From Blastococcus sp. CT_GayMR20 (GTDB taxonomy: Bacteria > Actinomycetota > Actinomycetes > Mycobacteriales > Geodermatophilaceae), in assembly GCF_004570345.1 (NCBI RefSeq), contig NZ_SPQM01000006.1:31731-95730 (forward strand): a stretch of 64,000 bases of DNA, read 5' to 3'. Below the pieces are notes generated by a model. That model had not been told where the DNA came from and ran no database searches. It saw only the letters and a list, made by a program, of their open reading frames with translations. Numbering within the stretch: the stretch's first letter is position 1; every line of letters starts with the position of its first letter. Positions 45,365-53,445 of the stretch are shown piece by piece. Made by a program: the position numbers and the translations under genes.

Positions 45365-46051
45365 GTGCCTGAGCAGACCGCAGATCAGACCCCCGAGGAC
45401 ACGGCTCCGGTCGAGACGCCCGAAGCGCGGGCGGACGGCAGCCGAGCCGGGGAGGCGGAGACCCGCGCCGAGCGGGACGCCCGTTTCGAGCGCGACGCGC
45501 TGCCCTTCCTCGACCAGCTCTACCCGGCGGCGTTGCGGATGACCCGCAACCCGGCCGACGCCGAGGACCTCGTGCAGGAGACCTTCGTGAAGGCCTACTC
45601 GGCCTTCCACCAGTTCGCCGAGGGCACGAACCTCAAGGCGTGGCTGTACCGGATCCTGACCAACACCTACATCAACAGCTACCGCAAGAAGCAGCGGCAG
45701 CCGCAGCAGTACCCCACCGAGCAGGTGCAGGACTGGCAGCTGTACGCGGCGGAGGAGCACACCTCGAGCGGGCTGCGCTCCGCCGAGATCGAGGCGCTGG
45801 ACCACCTGCCCGACTCCGACATCAAGGAGGCCCTCCAGCAGTTGCCGGAGGACTTCCGTCTGGCGGTGTACCTCGCGGACGTCGAGGGCTTCGCCTACAA
45901 GGAGATCGCCGAGATCATGGGCACGCCCATCGGCACGGTGATGTCCCGTCTGCACCGTGGTCGACGGGGACTGCAGAAGCTGTTGGCCGATTACGCCCGC
46001 GAGCGCGGCTTCGTCCGCGCCGGAGCCGGTGAGGGGGCGAGCCAGTCATGA
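45365..46051 (+). CDS. sigR: ECF sigma factor SigR/SigH (thiol-oxidative stress)
   Basis: A 228-residue ECF12-group sigma factor. Region 2 spans [19 protein letters not shown] with [16 protein letters not shown]. Region 4 is [16 protein letters not shown] followed by [21 protein letters not shown] charged N-terminal extension of about 40 residues precedes it. GTG start with GAGAGGA upstream. It overlaps rsrA by ATGA, so sigma and anti-sigma are made together. The autoregulatory promoter upstream supports the assignment. Confidence 0.93.
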   Translation: MPEQTADQTPEDTAPVETPEARADGSRAGEAETRAERDARFERDALPFLDQLYPAALRMTRNPADAEDLVQETFVKAYSAFHQFAEGTNLKAWLYRILTNTYINSYRKKQRQPQQYPTEQVQDWQLYAAEEHTSSGLRSAEIEALDHLPDSDIKEALQQLPEDFRLAVYLADVEGFAYKEIAEIMGTPIGTVMSRLHRGRRGLQKLLADYARERGFVRAGAGEGASQS

Positions 46052-46392
46052 CCGACGACGTCCATGGCGCAGGCGAGCCGATCGAGATCCATTCGTGCGA
46101 CGACGTCCTGTCGCACGTCTTCGAGTTCCTGGACCACGAGACCGGCGACGAGCGGCGCGCGCTCATCGCCGAGCATCTCGAGGACTGCTCCTCGTGCCTC
46201 CGGGAGTTCGGCATCGAGGCGGAGTTCAAGGCGCTGGTGCGCCGGCGCTGCGGGGGAGACGCACCCCCGGCCGGCCTGCGCGAGCGCATCAAGGTGCAGC
46301 TGACCAACGTGTCCTTCGAGGAGGACGGCACGCAGGTCAGCGTCCAGCGCGTCACCGCCGAGAGCGCCGGGGACCACCCCGCCCCCGCCTGA
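46048..46392 (+). CDS. rsrA: Zinc redox anti-sigma factor RsrA/RshA
   Basis: A 114-residue ZAS-family anti-sigma factor. The zinc and redox ligands are C17 and H43-x3-C47-x2-C50 ([10 protein letters not shown]), the pattern of S. coelicolor RsrA. Disulfide stress ejects zinc and releases SigR. An additional cysteine is at position 68. The ATGA overlap with sigR keeps a fixed ratio. It is followed by a strong terminator. Confidence 0.93.
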   Translation: MTDDVHGAGEPIEIHSCDDVLSHVFEFLDHETGDERRALIAEHLEDCSSCLREFGIEAEFKALVRRRCGGDAPPAGLRERIKVQLTNVSFEEDGTQVSVQRVTAESAGDHPAPA

Positions 46393-46406
46393 TACGCACT
46401 AACGAA

Positions 46407-46441
46407 AGCGCCCCTCTCCGCAATCTGCGGCGAGGGGCGCT
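46407..46441. terminator. Bidirectional terminator between rsrA and bL37
   Basis: A 10-bp stem (AGCGCCCCTC with GAGGGGCGCT), one mismatch, an inner 5-bp stem and ATC loop. AAAG precedes and GTCTTTC follows, so it can stop transcripts from both convergent genes. Confidence 0.8.
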
Positions 46442-46458
46442 GTCTTTCGGGTCCTCTT

Positions 46459-46533
46459 TCAGGCGTTGGGCCGCTTGCCGTGATTGGCCTTGCTTCCCTT
46501 GCGGGAGCGACGCTTGCGTCCACGCTTGGACAT
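46459..46533 (-). CDS. Ribosomal protein bL37 (24 residues)
   Basis: Encodes a 24-residue, very basic peptide starting MSKRGRKRRSRKGSK and ending NHGKRPNA. This matches the tiny actinobacterial 50S protein bL37 known from M. smegmatis ribosomes. GAGGAGG lies 6 nt before the ATG. It sits convergent to rsrA and is often missed because of its length. Confidence 0.92.
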   Translation of the reverse strand: MSKRGRKRRSRKGSKANHGKRPNA

Positions 46534-46717
46534 CGCTGCCCTCCTCTCGCGGTGCTGGTGGGCCGGTCGACCCCTGTCCTCGCGGACCGGGACAGGGCGC
46601 ACGTAGGGTGCGCGGCGTCGCCGGAGCCGCCAAGCTGGCTCGGTAAGCCTCTCACGAGGCGGGCCGGCTCACTGCACAGCGGTGGTTCCGGACGGGGGGT
46701 CGCAGGAGGGGGCGGGC

Positions 46718-47761
46718 GTGGCACAGCTGGGGATCGAGAGCGTGCTCGTGGCCGGCCGCGGACCGGCCGCGTGCGCGGTGATGTCCGCGTGCGCGCGGCT
46801 GGGTGTGAAGTCGGTCGCGGTGCACTCCGAGGCGGAGCGCTCGGCCTTGCACGTGCGGCTGGCCGATGACGCCGTGCTGCTCGGGCCGGCGCCGGCCAGC
46901 GAGTCCTATCTCGCCGTGGACCGCATCGTCGAGGCTGCCCGCCGCAGCGGGGTCAGCGCCGTCCTGCCGGTGCCGCCGGCGCTGGCCGGGAACGCCCGCC
47001 TGGCCGCCGCCGTCCTGGCGGCGGGGCTGACCTGGGTCGGTCCGGACGCCGACGTGCTGGAGCGGCTGGGGGGCGACGGCGTGGAGCCGGCCAGCGAGCG
47101 GGGTCTGCTGGCGTGGGTGACCGCCGACGGTCTCCGGTTCCCGACCTTCGTCTCGCGCGACCGGGCCGCCGGCATCGCACGGGTGTCCTGGACACCCGGG
47201 GACGGTGACCCGGCGGAGCTCCCCCGCAGCGCGAAGCGGCTGGTGGACGTCGGCTGGCGAGGCCTGGTCACCGTCGGCGTCTCCCCGGACGGCGAGCTCG
47301 CCGAGGTGGCCGCCGGCTTCTCTCTCGACATGGCCGTCCTGGAGCGGGCCCACGGCGTGGACGCGGTCGAGCTGGCGCTGCGCAGCGCCGGGGGACCCGC
47401 TGCGGTGGCGGCCGCACCTGCCGGACCGGCCGCACGCGCCGCGGTCGCCGTCCAGCTGCGGTCGACGCTGCCGCCGGGAACCGCGGGCCGGGTCACCGGG
47501 CGGCTGCCCGTCGGCCGCTCCGGAGGCCCGGGTGCCGAGGTCGTCTCGGTGCGCGGGTACGAACCGGGGGACCGGCTGGACGGCTGGTACGACGCCCTGC
47601 TGGCGACGGTCAGCGCCGCCGGTCCCGACATCGCGTCTGCCGCGCGGGCGGCGTCCGACGTGCTCTCCGCGCTGCCCGACACCGGGGTGCCGCACGACGG
47701 CGCCGACGTGTGTGCCGTCCTCGGCCGGCTGGCTGCCGGAAGAGCGGTCCCGACCGCCTGA
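46718..47761 (+). CDS. Degenerate biotin-carboxylase-like protein
   Basis: A 347-residue protein. Residues 1-110 clearly match the pre-ATP-grasp domain of biotin carboxylase: LVAGRGPAACAV, SVAVHSEAERSALHVRLADD, LGPAPASESYL and GLTWVGPDADVLERLG. The rest covers the ATP-grasp region but has lost the recognisable catalytic lysines, the EHPVTE-like motif and the arginine loop, and is shorter than a real carboxylase. It is probably a non-catalytic partner. The GTG has AGGAGGG upstream. It is followed by a small biotin-carrier gene 52 bp downstream and lies near sigR-rsrA. Confidence 0.75.
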   Translation: MAQLGIESVLVAGRGPAACAVMSACARLGVKSVAVHSEAERSALHVRLADDAVLLGPAPASESYLAVDRIVEAARRSGVSAVLPVPPALAGNARLAAAVLAAGLTWVGPDADVLERLGGDGVEPASERGLLAWVTADGLRFPTFVSRDRAAGIARVSWTPGDGDPAELPRSAKRLVDVGWRGLVTVGVSPDGELAEVAAGFSLDMAVLERAHGVDAVELALRSAGGPAAVAAAPAGPAARAAVAVQLRSTLPPGTAGRVTGRLPVGRSGGPGAEVVSVRGYEPGDRLDGWYDALLATVSAAGPDIASAARAASDVLSALPDTGVPHDGADVCAVLGRLAAGRAVPTA

Positions 47762-47813
47762 CCCCGTGCTTGGATGATCATGTCCGGAGACGGCAGGTCG
47801 GTGAGGAGGCCCG

Positions 47814-48038
47814 GTGGCGGTCGAGGAGATCCACGCGGAGATGGTGTCCAGCGTGTGGAAGGTCCTCGTCGAGCCGGGCACCGAGGTCGCGGCCGGCGAC
47901 ACGCTGGTCATCCTCGAGTCGATGAAGATGGAGATCCCCGTCCTCACCGAACGCGCCGGCACCGTGCAGGAGCTGCACGTGGTGGAGGGCGAGGTGCTCC
48001 AGGAGGGCGACCTCATCGCCACCGTCGCCGGTGGCTGA
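47814..48038 (+). CDS. Small biotin/lipoyl carrier protein
   Basis: A 74-residue single biotinyl domain with the biotinylation motif ESMKMEIPV. It matches mycobacterial TB7.3 (Rv3221c), also encoded beside sigH and its anti-sigma gene. The GTG start has GAGGAGG 4-8 nt upstream. Its carboxylase partner is unknown; the pseudo-carboxylase just upstream is a candidate. Confidence 0.88.
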   Translation: MAVEEIHAEMVSSVWKVLVEPGTEVAAGDTLVILESMKMEIPVLTERAGTVQELHVVEGEVLQEGDLIATVAGG

Positions 48039-48051
48039 GGTCGCCCCTCCG

Positions 48052-48705
48052 TCAGAGCACCTCGTAGGAGACCTCGCCGCTCTCGTCCACGGTCGCGGTC
48101 ACCTCGATGCTGTCCGAGGCGTCCCCGGCGTTGACCACGGTGCAGGGGATGGGCGTCCCGACGCCGTCCACGAGGACGGAGTGCCCGTCGGCGTCGCACG
48201 TGCTCTCGACCTCCACGCCGGAGACCTCGCCCAGCTGCTCGTCCAGCGACGCCTCGACCGTGGCGATGTCGACGAAGGTGTTGTCGCCGTCGATCTCGAC
48301 GTTGCCCCGGTCGTCGGTCTGCGTGACGGTGAAGGTGATCGGCTGGTCCTCCAGCGACGCCGAGCAGGCGAACGAGCCCCCAGCGTCGGCCTCGATGTCG
48401 GCCGGGCAGGAGACGTCGGTCGGCGCGACGCCGGCCTGGTCCTGCGTCAGCTGGGCGATCTGGCGCTCGGCCTCGGCGGTGTCCAGGGTCTTGCTGCCGA
48501 ACAGCAGGAGCGCGCCGACGACGAGCCCGCCGAGCACCACGACGGCGGCGACGACGGCGCCGACGATCACGCCGGTGCGCCTGCGCCGGGGCGGCGCAGA
48601 TGGCTGGCCGGAGCCGGCAGCCGCGGGGCCGTAGGGGGCGTACGACGGGGCGTACGGCGGCGTCGGCTGGCCGGAGGGCGGGGTCGGGTACGTCTGCTGG
48701 GTCAT
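48052..48705 (-). CDS. DUF4333 membrane-anchored protein
   Basis: A 217-residue protein. A cytoplasmic Pro/Gln/Tyr-rich tail (residues 1-50) is followed by one membrane helix (VIVGAVVAAVVVLGGLVVG). The external region contains DUF4333 with paired cysteines (VSCPADIEADAGGSFACS and the later VESTCDADG, IPCTVVNAG). Function unknown. ATG with GAGGAG upstream. Convergent with the biotin-carrier gene. Confidence 0.83.
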   Translation of the reverse strand: MTQQTYPTPPSGQPTPPYAPSYAPYGPAAAGSGQPSAPPRRRRTGVIVGAVVAAVVVLGGLVVGALLLFGSKTLDTAEAERQIAQLTQDQAGVAPTDVSCPADIEADAGGSFACSASLEDQPITFTVTQTDDRGNVEIDGDNTFVDIATVEASLDEQLGEVSGVEVESTCDADGHSVLVDGVGTPIPCTVVNAGDASDSIEVTATVDESGEVSYEVL

Positions 48706-48819
48706 GGCGATTCTCCTCGTCGGGTGGGCCTGGGAGGACCATGACCCGGGGCGCTTTCGGTGGACTTGGCACGCACTAGAGGCCCACTTGAACCGCCCGG
48801 ATACCGGCACCGGGCGGGC

Positions 48820-49578
48820 TCAGACCTCAGGCATCGGTGCGTCGAGGAAGGTGCGGACGACGTCCAGGACGAGCTCGGTCCGCGCGAGGCCGTTGAAGTG
48901 GGTGGTGCCGGCGAACACCGCCAGCTGCGAGGCCGGCACCCCGGTGAAGTCGCCGTTCACGTCACCGCCGCGCAGCTGCAGGAAGCGGACGGCGTGGTCG
49001 AGCGTGATCGCGTCGCAGTCGCCCAGCGTGATCAACGTCGGGGCGGGAATGCCCTGGATGTCCGCGTCCGACCGGCCGGCGAACCCCTCGTCGCACGTCC
49101 CCAGCTTGTCGAGCAGGACCTGCAGCCGGTCGGGGTGCGGCGACTTGGCCCGGTATGCCGGCTCCATCGGCGTACCGGCGATCATCTCGACAGTCAGCTC
49201 CGGCACAGCGGTCTTGTTCTCGGGGCGGTCGCCGTCCGGGTGGAACGAGGCCGACGACACGATCAGCTTCCGGACCAGCTCCGGCTGCCCGATGGCCAGG
49301 TGCAGGGCCGTCGCCCCGCCGACGCTGAACCCGAAGACGTCTGCCCGAGCGACGTCCAGGTGCCCCAGCAGGCCGACGACATCGGACGCCAGATCCGCAC
49401 TGCGCAGCGGCCGGTCGACGTCGTTGGTCCGCCGGTGCCCCTGGAGGTCGGCGGCGATCACCTGGCGGTCGGCGGTCAGCCCGGGCAGGACCTGGCCGAA
49501 CTGCTGATCGATGTCGAAGAGCCCGCCGTGCAGCAGGAGCAGGGGCGTCCCGCCGGAGCCGTGCACCTCGTGGTACAT
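48820..49578 (-). CDS. Alpha/beta-fold hydrolase
   Basis: A 252-residue protein. The nucleophile elbow is GFSVGGATAL and the oxyanion region HGGLFDIDQQ. The acid may be in the DCDAITLD segment and the histidine in TTHFNGL. Substrate unknown. ATG at 49578 is used; a TTG two codons upstream is equally possible. The next gene upstream (GNAT) ends 26 bp before this start. Confidence 0.82.
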   Translation of the reverse strand: MYHEVHGSGGTPLLLLHGGLFDIDQQFGQVLPGLTADRQVIAADLQGHRRTNDVDRPLRSADLASDVVGLLGHLDVARADVFGFSVGGATALHLAIGQPELVRKLIVSSASFHPDGDRPENKTAVPELTVEMIAGTPMEPAYRAKSPHPDRLQVLLDKLGTCDEGFAGRSDADIQGIPAPTLITLGDCDAITLDHAVRFLQLRGGDVNGDFTGVPASQLAVFAGTTHFNGLARTELVLDVVRTFLDAPMPEV

Positions 49579-49603
49579 CTTCAACGCCGTCCGGCGTCCC
49601 CTC

Positions 49604-50101
49604 CTACAGCTCGCGCGCGTAGACGAGCAGGTCGATGGCGGGCTCGGGCGACCAGTCCCGCTCGGGCAGCCGCGTGAAGCCCATCCGCCGGTAGAGCCGC
49701 TGGGCAGCGGTCATCCGCGGGTCGGTCGAGAGCACCATCCGGCGCTTGCCGGCGGCGCGCGCCCGCTCGAGACAGGTGCGGACCAGCAGCTCGCCGACGC
49801 CACGCCCCTGCGCCGACGGGTCGACCACCAGCATCCGGAACGCCGACTCGTCCTCGGAGGCGGTCACGTTGCCGAAGTCGCCGTCCAGGACCAGCGCGAC
49901 GCTGCCCACGATGCGACCGGAGTCCCGGACCACGAGCAGCTCCGAGCGGTCGGCGCGGCCGGCGACGTCGGCCAGCTCGACGCCGTACCCGGGGGAGGCG
50001 AGACCGCCGTCCACGTAGACCCGCACCGTCAGCTCGGCGATCGCGTCGTAGTCCTCCGGTCGGGCCGGCTCGACGGACGGGGAGGCGAGGGGCTCGGCCA
50101 C
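49604..50101 (-). CDS. GNAT-family N-acetyltransferase
   Basis: A 165-residue protein with the acetyl-CoA motif VVDPSAQGRGVGELLVRTC and a C-terminal AAQRLYRRMGFTRLPERDW. Substrate unknown. GTG at 50101 lies 6 nt after TACGCT on the minus strand. It is divergent from pdtaS and probably co-transcribed with the hydrolase. Confidence 0.83.
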   Translation of the reverse strand: MAEPLASPSVEPARPEDYDAIAELTVRVYVDGGLASPGYGVELADVAGRADRSELLVVRDSGRIVGSVALVLDGDFGNVTASEDESAFRMLVVDPSAQGRGVGELLVRTCLERARAAGKRRMVLSTDPRMTAAQRLYRRMGFTRLPERDWSPEPAIDLLVYAREL

Positions 50102-50107
50102 GCGGAG

Positions 50108-50113
50108 AGCGTA
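50108..50113 (-). promoter_or_regulatory. -10 box of the GNAT gene
   Basis: TACGCT on the minus strand, 6 nt before the GTG. Confidence 0.45.
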
Positions 50114-50127
50114 TGCGGCGGCCGCCT

Positions 50128-50133
50128 TAGGCT
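50128..50133 (+). promoter_or_regulatory. -10 box of pdtaS
   Basis: TAGGCT, 10 nt before the ATG. Confidence 0.4.
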
Positions 50134-50143
50134 CGGAACCATC

Positions 50144-51622
50144 ATGAGCAGCCTCTCGGACCGCCTCACCCGCGGCTCGGCGTCCAGCCCGTCCCAGGTC
50201 GAGCACGCCCGCCGCCTGGTCGCCGACTGGCAGCTGCTCGCCGATCTCGCCTTCGCCGACCTGACGCTGTGGGTGCCGCTCCCGACGGGGAGCTGGTGGT
50301 GCGTCGCGCAGGTCCGGCCCCTGACCGCGCCGACCAGCCGTCCGGAGGACCTGGTGGGCACCGAGGTCGACGGGGTCGTGGCCGAGCCGTTCGTGGTCGC
50401 GCACAGCGAGGGCCGGCCGGTGACCGAGGGCGAACCCGACTGGTCGGGCGTAGCCCCGCGGCGGCGCGAGGTGATCCCCGTGCGCCACGACGGCGTCCCG
50501 GTGGCCGTCCTGGCCAAGGACACCAACCTGGCCGTCACCCGGTCGCCGTCCACCCTGGAGCTGACCTACCTGGACATCGCCGCCGACCTCTGCCTGATGG
50601 TCTCGTCGGGCAGCTTCCCGCCCCAGAAGCTGCAGGACGCGGAGGTCAGTCCCCGCGTGGGTGACGGCCTGGTCCGCCTGAACAGCCACGGCCGCGCGAC
50701 CTACGCCAGCCCCAACGCGCTGTCGGCCTACCGGCGGATCGGCGTGGCCGGCGACGTCGTCGGCGCCGACCTCGCGGAGCTGACCCGGGGCGCCTCGGCC
50801 GACCGCGTGGCCGGGGAGGCCGTGGCGGCCGGCATCGCCGCAGCTGTCGCCGGCCGGTTCCCCGATCCGATGGACGTCGAGGGCGCCACCGCCACGATGC
50901 TGCTGCGCGCGCTGCCGCTGCGGCCTCCCGGCTCCGAGCCCGGCGCGCTGGTGCTGGTCCGCGACGTGACCGACGTCCGGCTGCGGGACCGCGCGCTGCT
51001 CACCAAGGACGCCACCATCCGCGAGATCCACCACCGCGTGAAGAACAACCTGCAGACGGTCGCGGCGCTGCTCCGCCTGCAGGCCCGCCGGATGACCGAA
51101 CCGGCCGCCCGAGCGGCGCTGGAGGAGTCGGTGCGCCGGGTGGCGTCCATCGCCGTGGTCCACGAGACGCTCGCCGGCAGTCGGGAGGACGTCGTGGTCG
51201 TGGACGACGTCCTGGACCAGGTCTTGCCCATGCTGGGGGACCTGACGTCCGTCGGGCCGGCCGCGCACACGCGGCGCACCGGCTCCTTCGGCGAGCTCCC
51301 GGCCGCCGCGGCGACGCCGCTGGTGCTGGCGATCACCGAGCTGCTGCACAACGCCGCCGAGCACGCCTTCGAGGGGGTCCCGGGTTCGATCGAGCTGATC
51401 GCGGAGCGGACCGGCGACGACCTCGTCGTCCGGGTGCGGGACAACGGCCGCGGGCTGCCCGAGGGCTTCGACCCGGCCGGCAGCGACGGGCTGGGCCTGC
51501 AGATCGTGCGCACCCTCGTCACCAGCGAGCTCGGCGGCACCCTCGCGATGGGCACTCCTACCGACCAGCCGGGCACGGAGGCGGTGCTGAGGCTCCCCGG
51601 GGTCGGCCTGCCGCGGAGGTGA
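50144..51622 (+). CDS. pdtaS: Sensor histidine kinase PdtaS
   Basis: A 492-residue cytosolic histidine kinase. The N-terminal GAF domain (to about 150) and PAS-like domain (about 170-285) precede a HisKA_2 dimer region with phospho-accepting histidine (IREIHHRVKNNLQT). The HATPase domain has LLHNAAEHAFEG and RDNGRGLPEGF. It matches Rv3220c, which signals to the antitermination regulator PdtaR. PdtaR is not in this window. Convergent with whiB1 as in M. tuberculosis. Confidence 0.92.
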   Translation: MSSLSDRLTRGSASSPSQVEHARRLVADWQLLADLAFADLTLWVPLPTGSWWCVAQVRPLTAPTSRPEDLVGTEVDGVVAEPFVVAHSEGRPVTEGEPDWSGVAPRRREVIPVRHDGVPVAVLAKDTNLAVTRSPSTLELTYLDIAADLCLMVSSGSFPPQKLQDAEVSPRVGDGLVRLNSHGRATYASPNALSAYRRIGVAGDVVGADLAELTRGASADRVAGEAVAAGIAAAVAGRFPDPMDVEGATATMLLRALPLRPPGSEPGALVLVRDVTDVRLRDRALLTKDATIREIHHRVKNNLQTVAALLRLQARRMTEPAARAALEESVRRVASIAVVHETLAGSREDVVVVDDVLDQVLPMLGDLTSVGPAAHTRRTGSFGELPAAAATPLVLAITELLHNAAEHAFEGVPGSIELIAERTGDDLVVRVRDNGRGLPEGFDPAGSDGLGLQIVRTLVTSELGGTLAMGTPTDQPGTEAVLRLPGVGLPRR

Positions 51623-51626
51623 GCAG

Positions 51627-51675
51627 TGTGCGCTGATGGGCAGTTCCAGCGGCCAGAACTGCCCATCCGCGCACA
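51627..51675. repeat. Long near-perfect palindrome downstream of pdtaS
   Basis: Arms TGTGCGC and GATGGGCAGTTC separated by one mismatch base from their complements, loop CAGCGGCCA. The inner 12-bp stem is perfect. It starts 5 nt after the pdtaS stop and has no T run. It looks like a mobile palindromic intergenic repeat (REP-like). Confidence 0.65.
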
Positions 51676-51692
51676 TCGTCGCCACACACAGC

Positions 51693-51726
51693 CGAGGCCG
51701 GCCCGGGGGATCCCGGACCGGCCTCG
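51693..51726. terminator. Hairpin between pdtaS and whiB1
   Basis: A 9-bp outer stem (CGAGGCCGG/CCGGCCTCG) with an inner 5-bp stem around GGAT. Likely bidirectional terminator for the convergent genes. Confidence 0.65.
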
Positions 51727-51756
51727 TGGCGGTTCGTCGTGCGGTCGTGCTCCGGA

Positions 51757-52008
51757 TCAGGCGGTGCGCACCCGGGTACGAGCCTGACGGCGCTTCAGCG
51801 CACGCCGCTCGTCCTCGGAGAGCCCACCCCAGACCCCGGAGTCCTGGCCCGAGCGCAGTGCCCAGTCCAGGCACGACGACACGACCGGGCAGCGCTGGCA
51901 CACGGCCTTGGCCTGCTCGATCTGGACGATCGCCGGGCCGGTCGTCCCGATCGGGAAGAACAGCTCGGGGTCCTCGTCCCGGCAGAGCGCGCGGTGGCGC
52001 CAGTCCAT
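51757..52008 (-). CDS. whiB1: WhiB1-type iron-sulfur regulator
   Basis: An 83-residue WhiB protein. The four cluster cysteines are C9, C37, C40 and C46 (QAKAVCQRCPVVSSC), then GVWGGLSEDERRALKRRQAR. WhiB1 binds a nitric-oxide-sensitive 4Fe-4S cluster and partners SigA; it is essential in mycobacteria. The ATG follows GAGGAG. Gene order kinase-whiB1-pdtaS matches Rv3218-Rv3220c. Confidence 0.94.
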   Translation of the reverse strand: MDWRHRALCRDEDPELFFPIGTTGPAIVQIEQAKAVCQRCPVVSSCLDWALRSGQDSGVWGGLSEDERRALKRRQARTRVRTA

Positions 52009-52335
52009 GGCTTCGTACTCCTCGGTGTCGTTTACGGTTGCTATCTCAGTCGCCGGCCTCGGACCGCAGTGCAGGGCCGACACCGGTTGCCCAGCGCTTT
52101 GGCTCAGCGACTTCGAGCGTTGTCCTCACCGGCGAAGTTTTGTTACCGGCAAGTTGCGTTCACGTGCGATGTTTTCACGACGAGGACGCCTGTCAAGCAG
52201 ATCGAGGCCGTCGTTCGACCCCTCGTGAGCAAGCTCACCACGGGCGTGCTAGGCCCGCCACTCGACGGAACCACACACCGGTGCGGGACGTTGACAACCG
52301 TACTGCGACGTGCGTGAGAGCCCCAGCGGGATTTC
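52009..52335 (-). promoter_or_regulatory. whiB1 upstream region, 327 bp without a gene
   Basis: Non-coding stretch between the whiB1 start and the kinase stop, unusually AT-rich around 52130-52200. It holds a CRP-like palindrome and probably the whiB1 promoter. I could not fix the -10 and -35 boxes. Confidence 0.5.
52225..52238. promoter_or_regulatory. CRP-like palindrome upstream of whiB1
   Basis: GTGAGC-AA-GCTCAC, a perfect 6-bp inverted repeat matching the GTGA-N6-TCAC core of CRP/FNR sites. It lies about 217 bp upstream of the whiB1 start. M. tuberculosis whiB1 is known to be controlled by CRP (Rv3676). Confidence 0.45.
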
Positions 52336-53361
52336 TCAGGCGACGACGCGCAGAGCGGCGGGAACGTGCGTCAGCCGCAGTCCTGTCGCGGTGCCGAGAT
52401 GGTCGCCGTCCACCTGCCAGCCCTGCGGACGGGAGGCGGTGAGCGACAGCTCCTCCAGGTCGTGCCACCGGTGCACGCCGCGCCCGCGGGCGTCGGGTTC
52501 CCGCGCCAGGGTCTGGCGGAGCGTGTGCAGCATCCGGAGCGGACCCATGCGGCCCATCGCGAAGACGTCGAGGCCGCTGTCGAACGAGGCCTCGGGGGAC
52601 GGGTTGACCGGTCGCGCGCCGAGATAGGTCCACGGGCTGACGTTGGAGACCAGGCAGAGGAACAGCCCCTCCAGCGGCGGCTGACCCGGCAGCTGGAGCG
52701 TCATGGCCGGCCGCCGGCGTTCCCGCCCCACCAGGAAGGCGCTGGTCGCCTCCCGGACGTAGAGGGCGCCGGTGGAACGGCGGCCCCGCGCCCGCTGCGC
52801 CTCGACGCGCGCGATGACCTCGGCGTCGAAGCCCAGGCCGGCGGCGAAGACGAACCAGCGCGGCGGCGTCCAGTCGTCGTCGTGCCGGGCGGCGTCGGCG
52901 TCGGCGTCGGCGGCTGCCGTCGCCGGGTCGCCGCCCTCGACCGGTGCGGCGCTGCAGCCCGAGGCGCTCGCGGTGCCGAGGGAGACCAGGCGGGTCCGGC
53001 CGGCGCGCAGCGAGTCCAGGATCTCCGCGGTCGCCTCGATCGGGTCGCGGGAGCGGCCGATCGCGCGGGAGAAGACGTTCGTCGACCCGCCCGGCACGAC
53101 GGCGAGCATGGGCAGGTGCGGGGCGGGGCCCTTGTCGAGGATCCCGTTCACGACCTCGTTCACGGTGCCGTCGCCGCCGACGGACACCAGCAGGTCGATG
53201 CCCTCGGCCGCCGCCTGGGCGGCGAGCTCCCGCGCGTGGCCGCGGTGGTTGGTCTGGACGACGTCGAGCTTGAGCTCGCTGGCGAGAGCGCCGACGAGCA
53301 CGTTCCGCATCTTCTCCGTCGTGGTGGTGGCCGCAGGGTTGACCACCACGAGCGCGCGCAT
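52336..53361 (-). CDS. Diacylglycerol kinase family lipid kinase
   Basis: A 341-residue lipid kinase. VNPAATTTTEKM begins the nucleotide fold. The catalytic SVGGDGTVNEVVNG and PGGSTNVFSRAIG loops follow. Residues 150-175 form an alanine/aspartate-rich insert (ADADADAARHDDD), probably a flexible loop. It phosphorylates diacylglycerol or a related lipid at the membrane face. Matches Rv3218 beside whiB1. Confidence 0.87.
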   Translation of the reverse strand: MRALVVVNPAATTTTEKMRNVLVGALASELKLDVVQTNHRGHARELAAQAAAEGIDLLVSVGGDGTVNEVVNGILDKGPAPHLPMLAVVPGGSTNVFSRAIGRSRDPIEATAEILDSLRAGRTRLVSLGTASASGCSAAPVEGGDPATAAADADADAARHDDDWTPPRWFVFAAGLGFDAEVIARVEAQRARGRRSTGALYVREATSAFLVGRERRRPAMTLQLPGQPPLEGLFLCLVSNVSPWTYLGARPVNPSPEASFDSGLDVFAMGRMGPLRMLHTLRQTLAREPDARGRGVHRWHDLEELSLTASRPQGWQVDGDHLGTATGLRLTHVPAALRVVA

Positions 53362-53368
53362 GGACGCC

Positions 53369-53374
53369 AGGCTA
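53369..53374 (-). promoter_or_regulatory. -10 box of the lipid kinase gene
   Basis: TAGCCT on the minus strand, 7 nt before the ATG. Confidence 0.5.
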
Positions 53375-53432
53375 ACCAGCCGCGACGCTTTTCCCCGGGA
53401 GGAAGGGCGCAGGAGCAGCGTCCGTGCCCGCG

Positions 53433-53438
53433 TAATCT
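53433..53438 (+). promoter_or_regulatory. -10 box of the membrane-protein gene at 53446
   Basis: TAATCT, 7 nt before the GTG. Confidence 0.5.
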
Positions 53439-53445
53439 CGCCGTC

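Noticed and set aside
52169..52185. GTG-N9-CAC as a second CRP site upstream of whiB1.
   Set aside because: The half-site spacing is one base too long for GTGA-N6-TCAC and the inner bases do not match.
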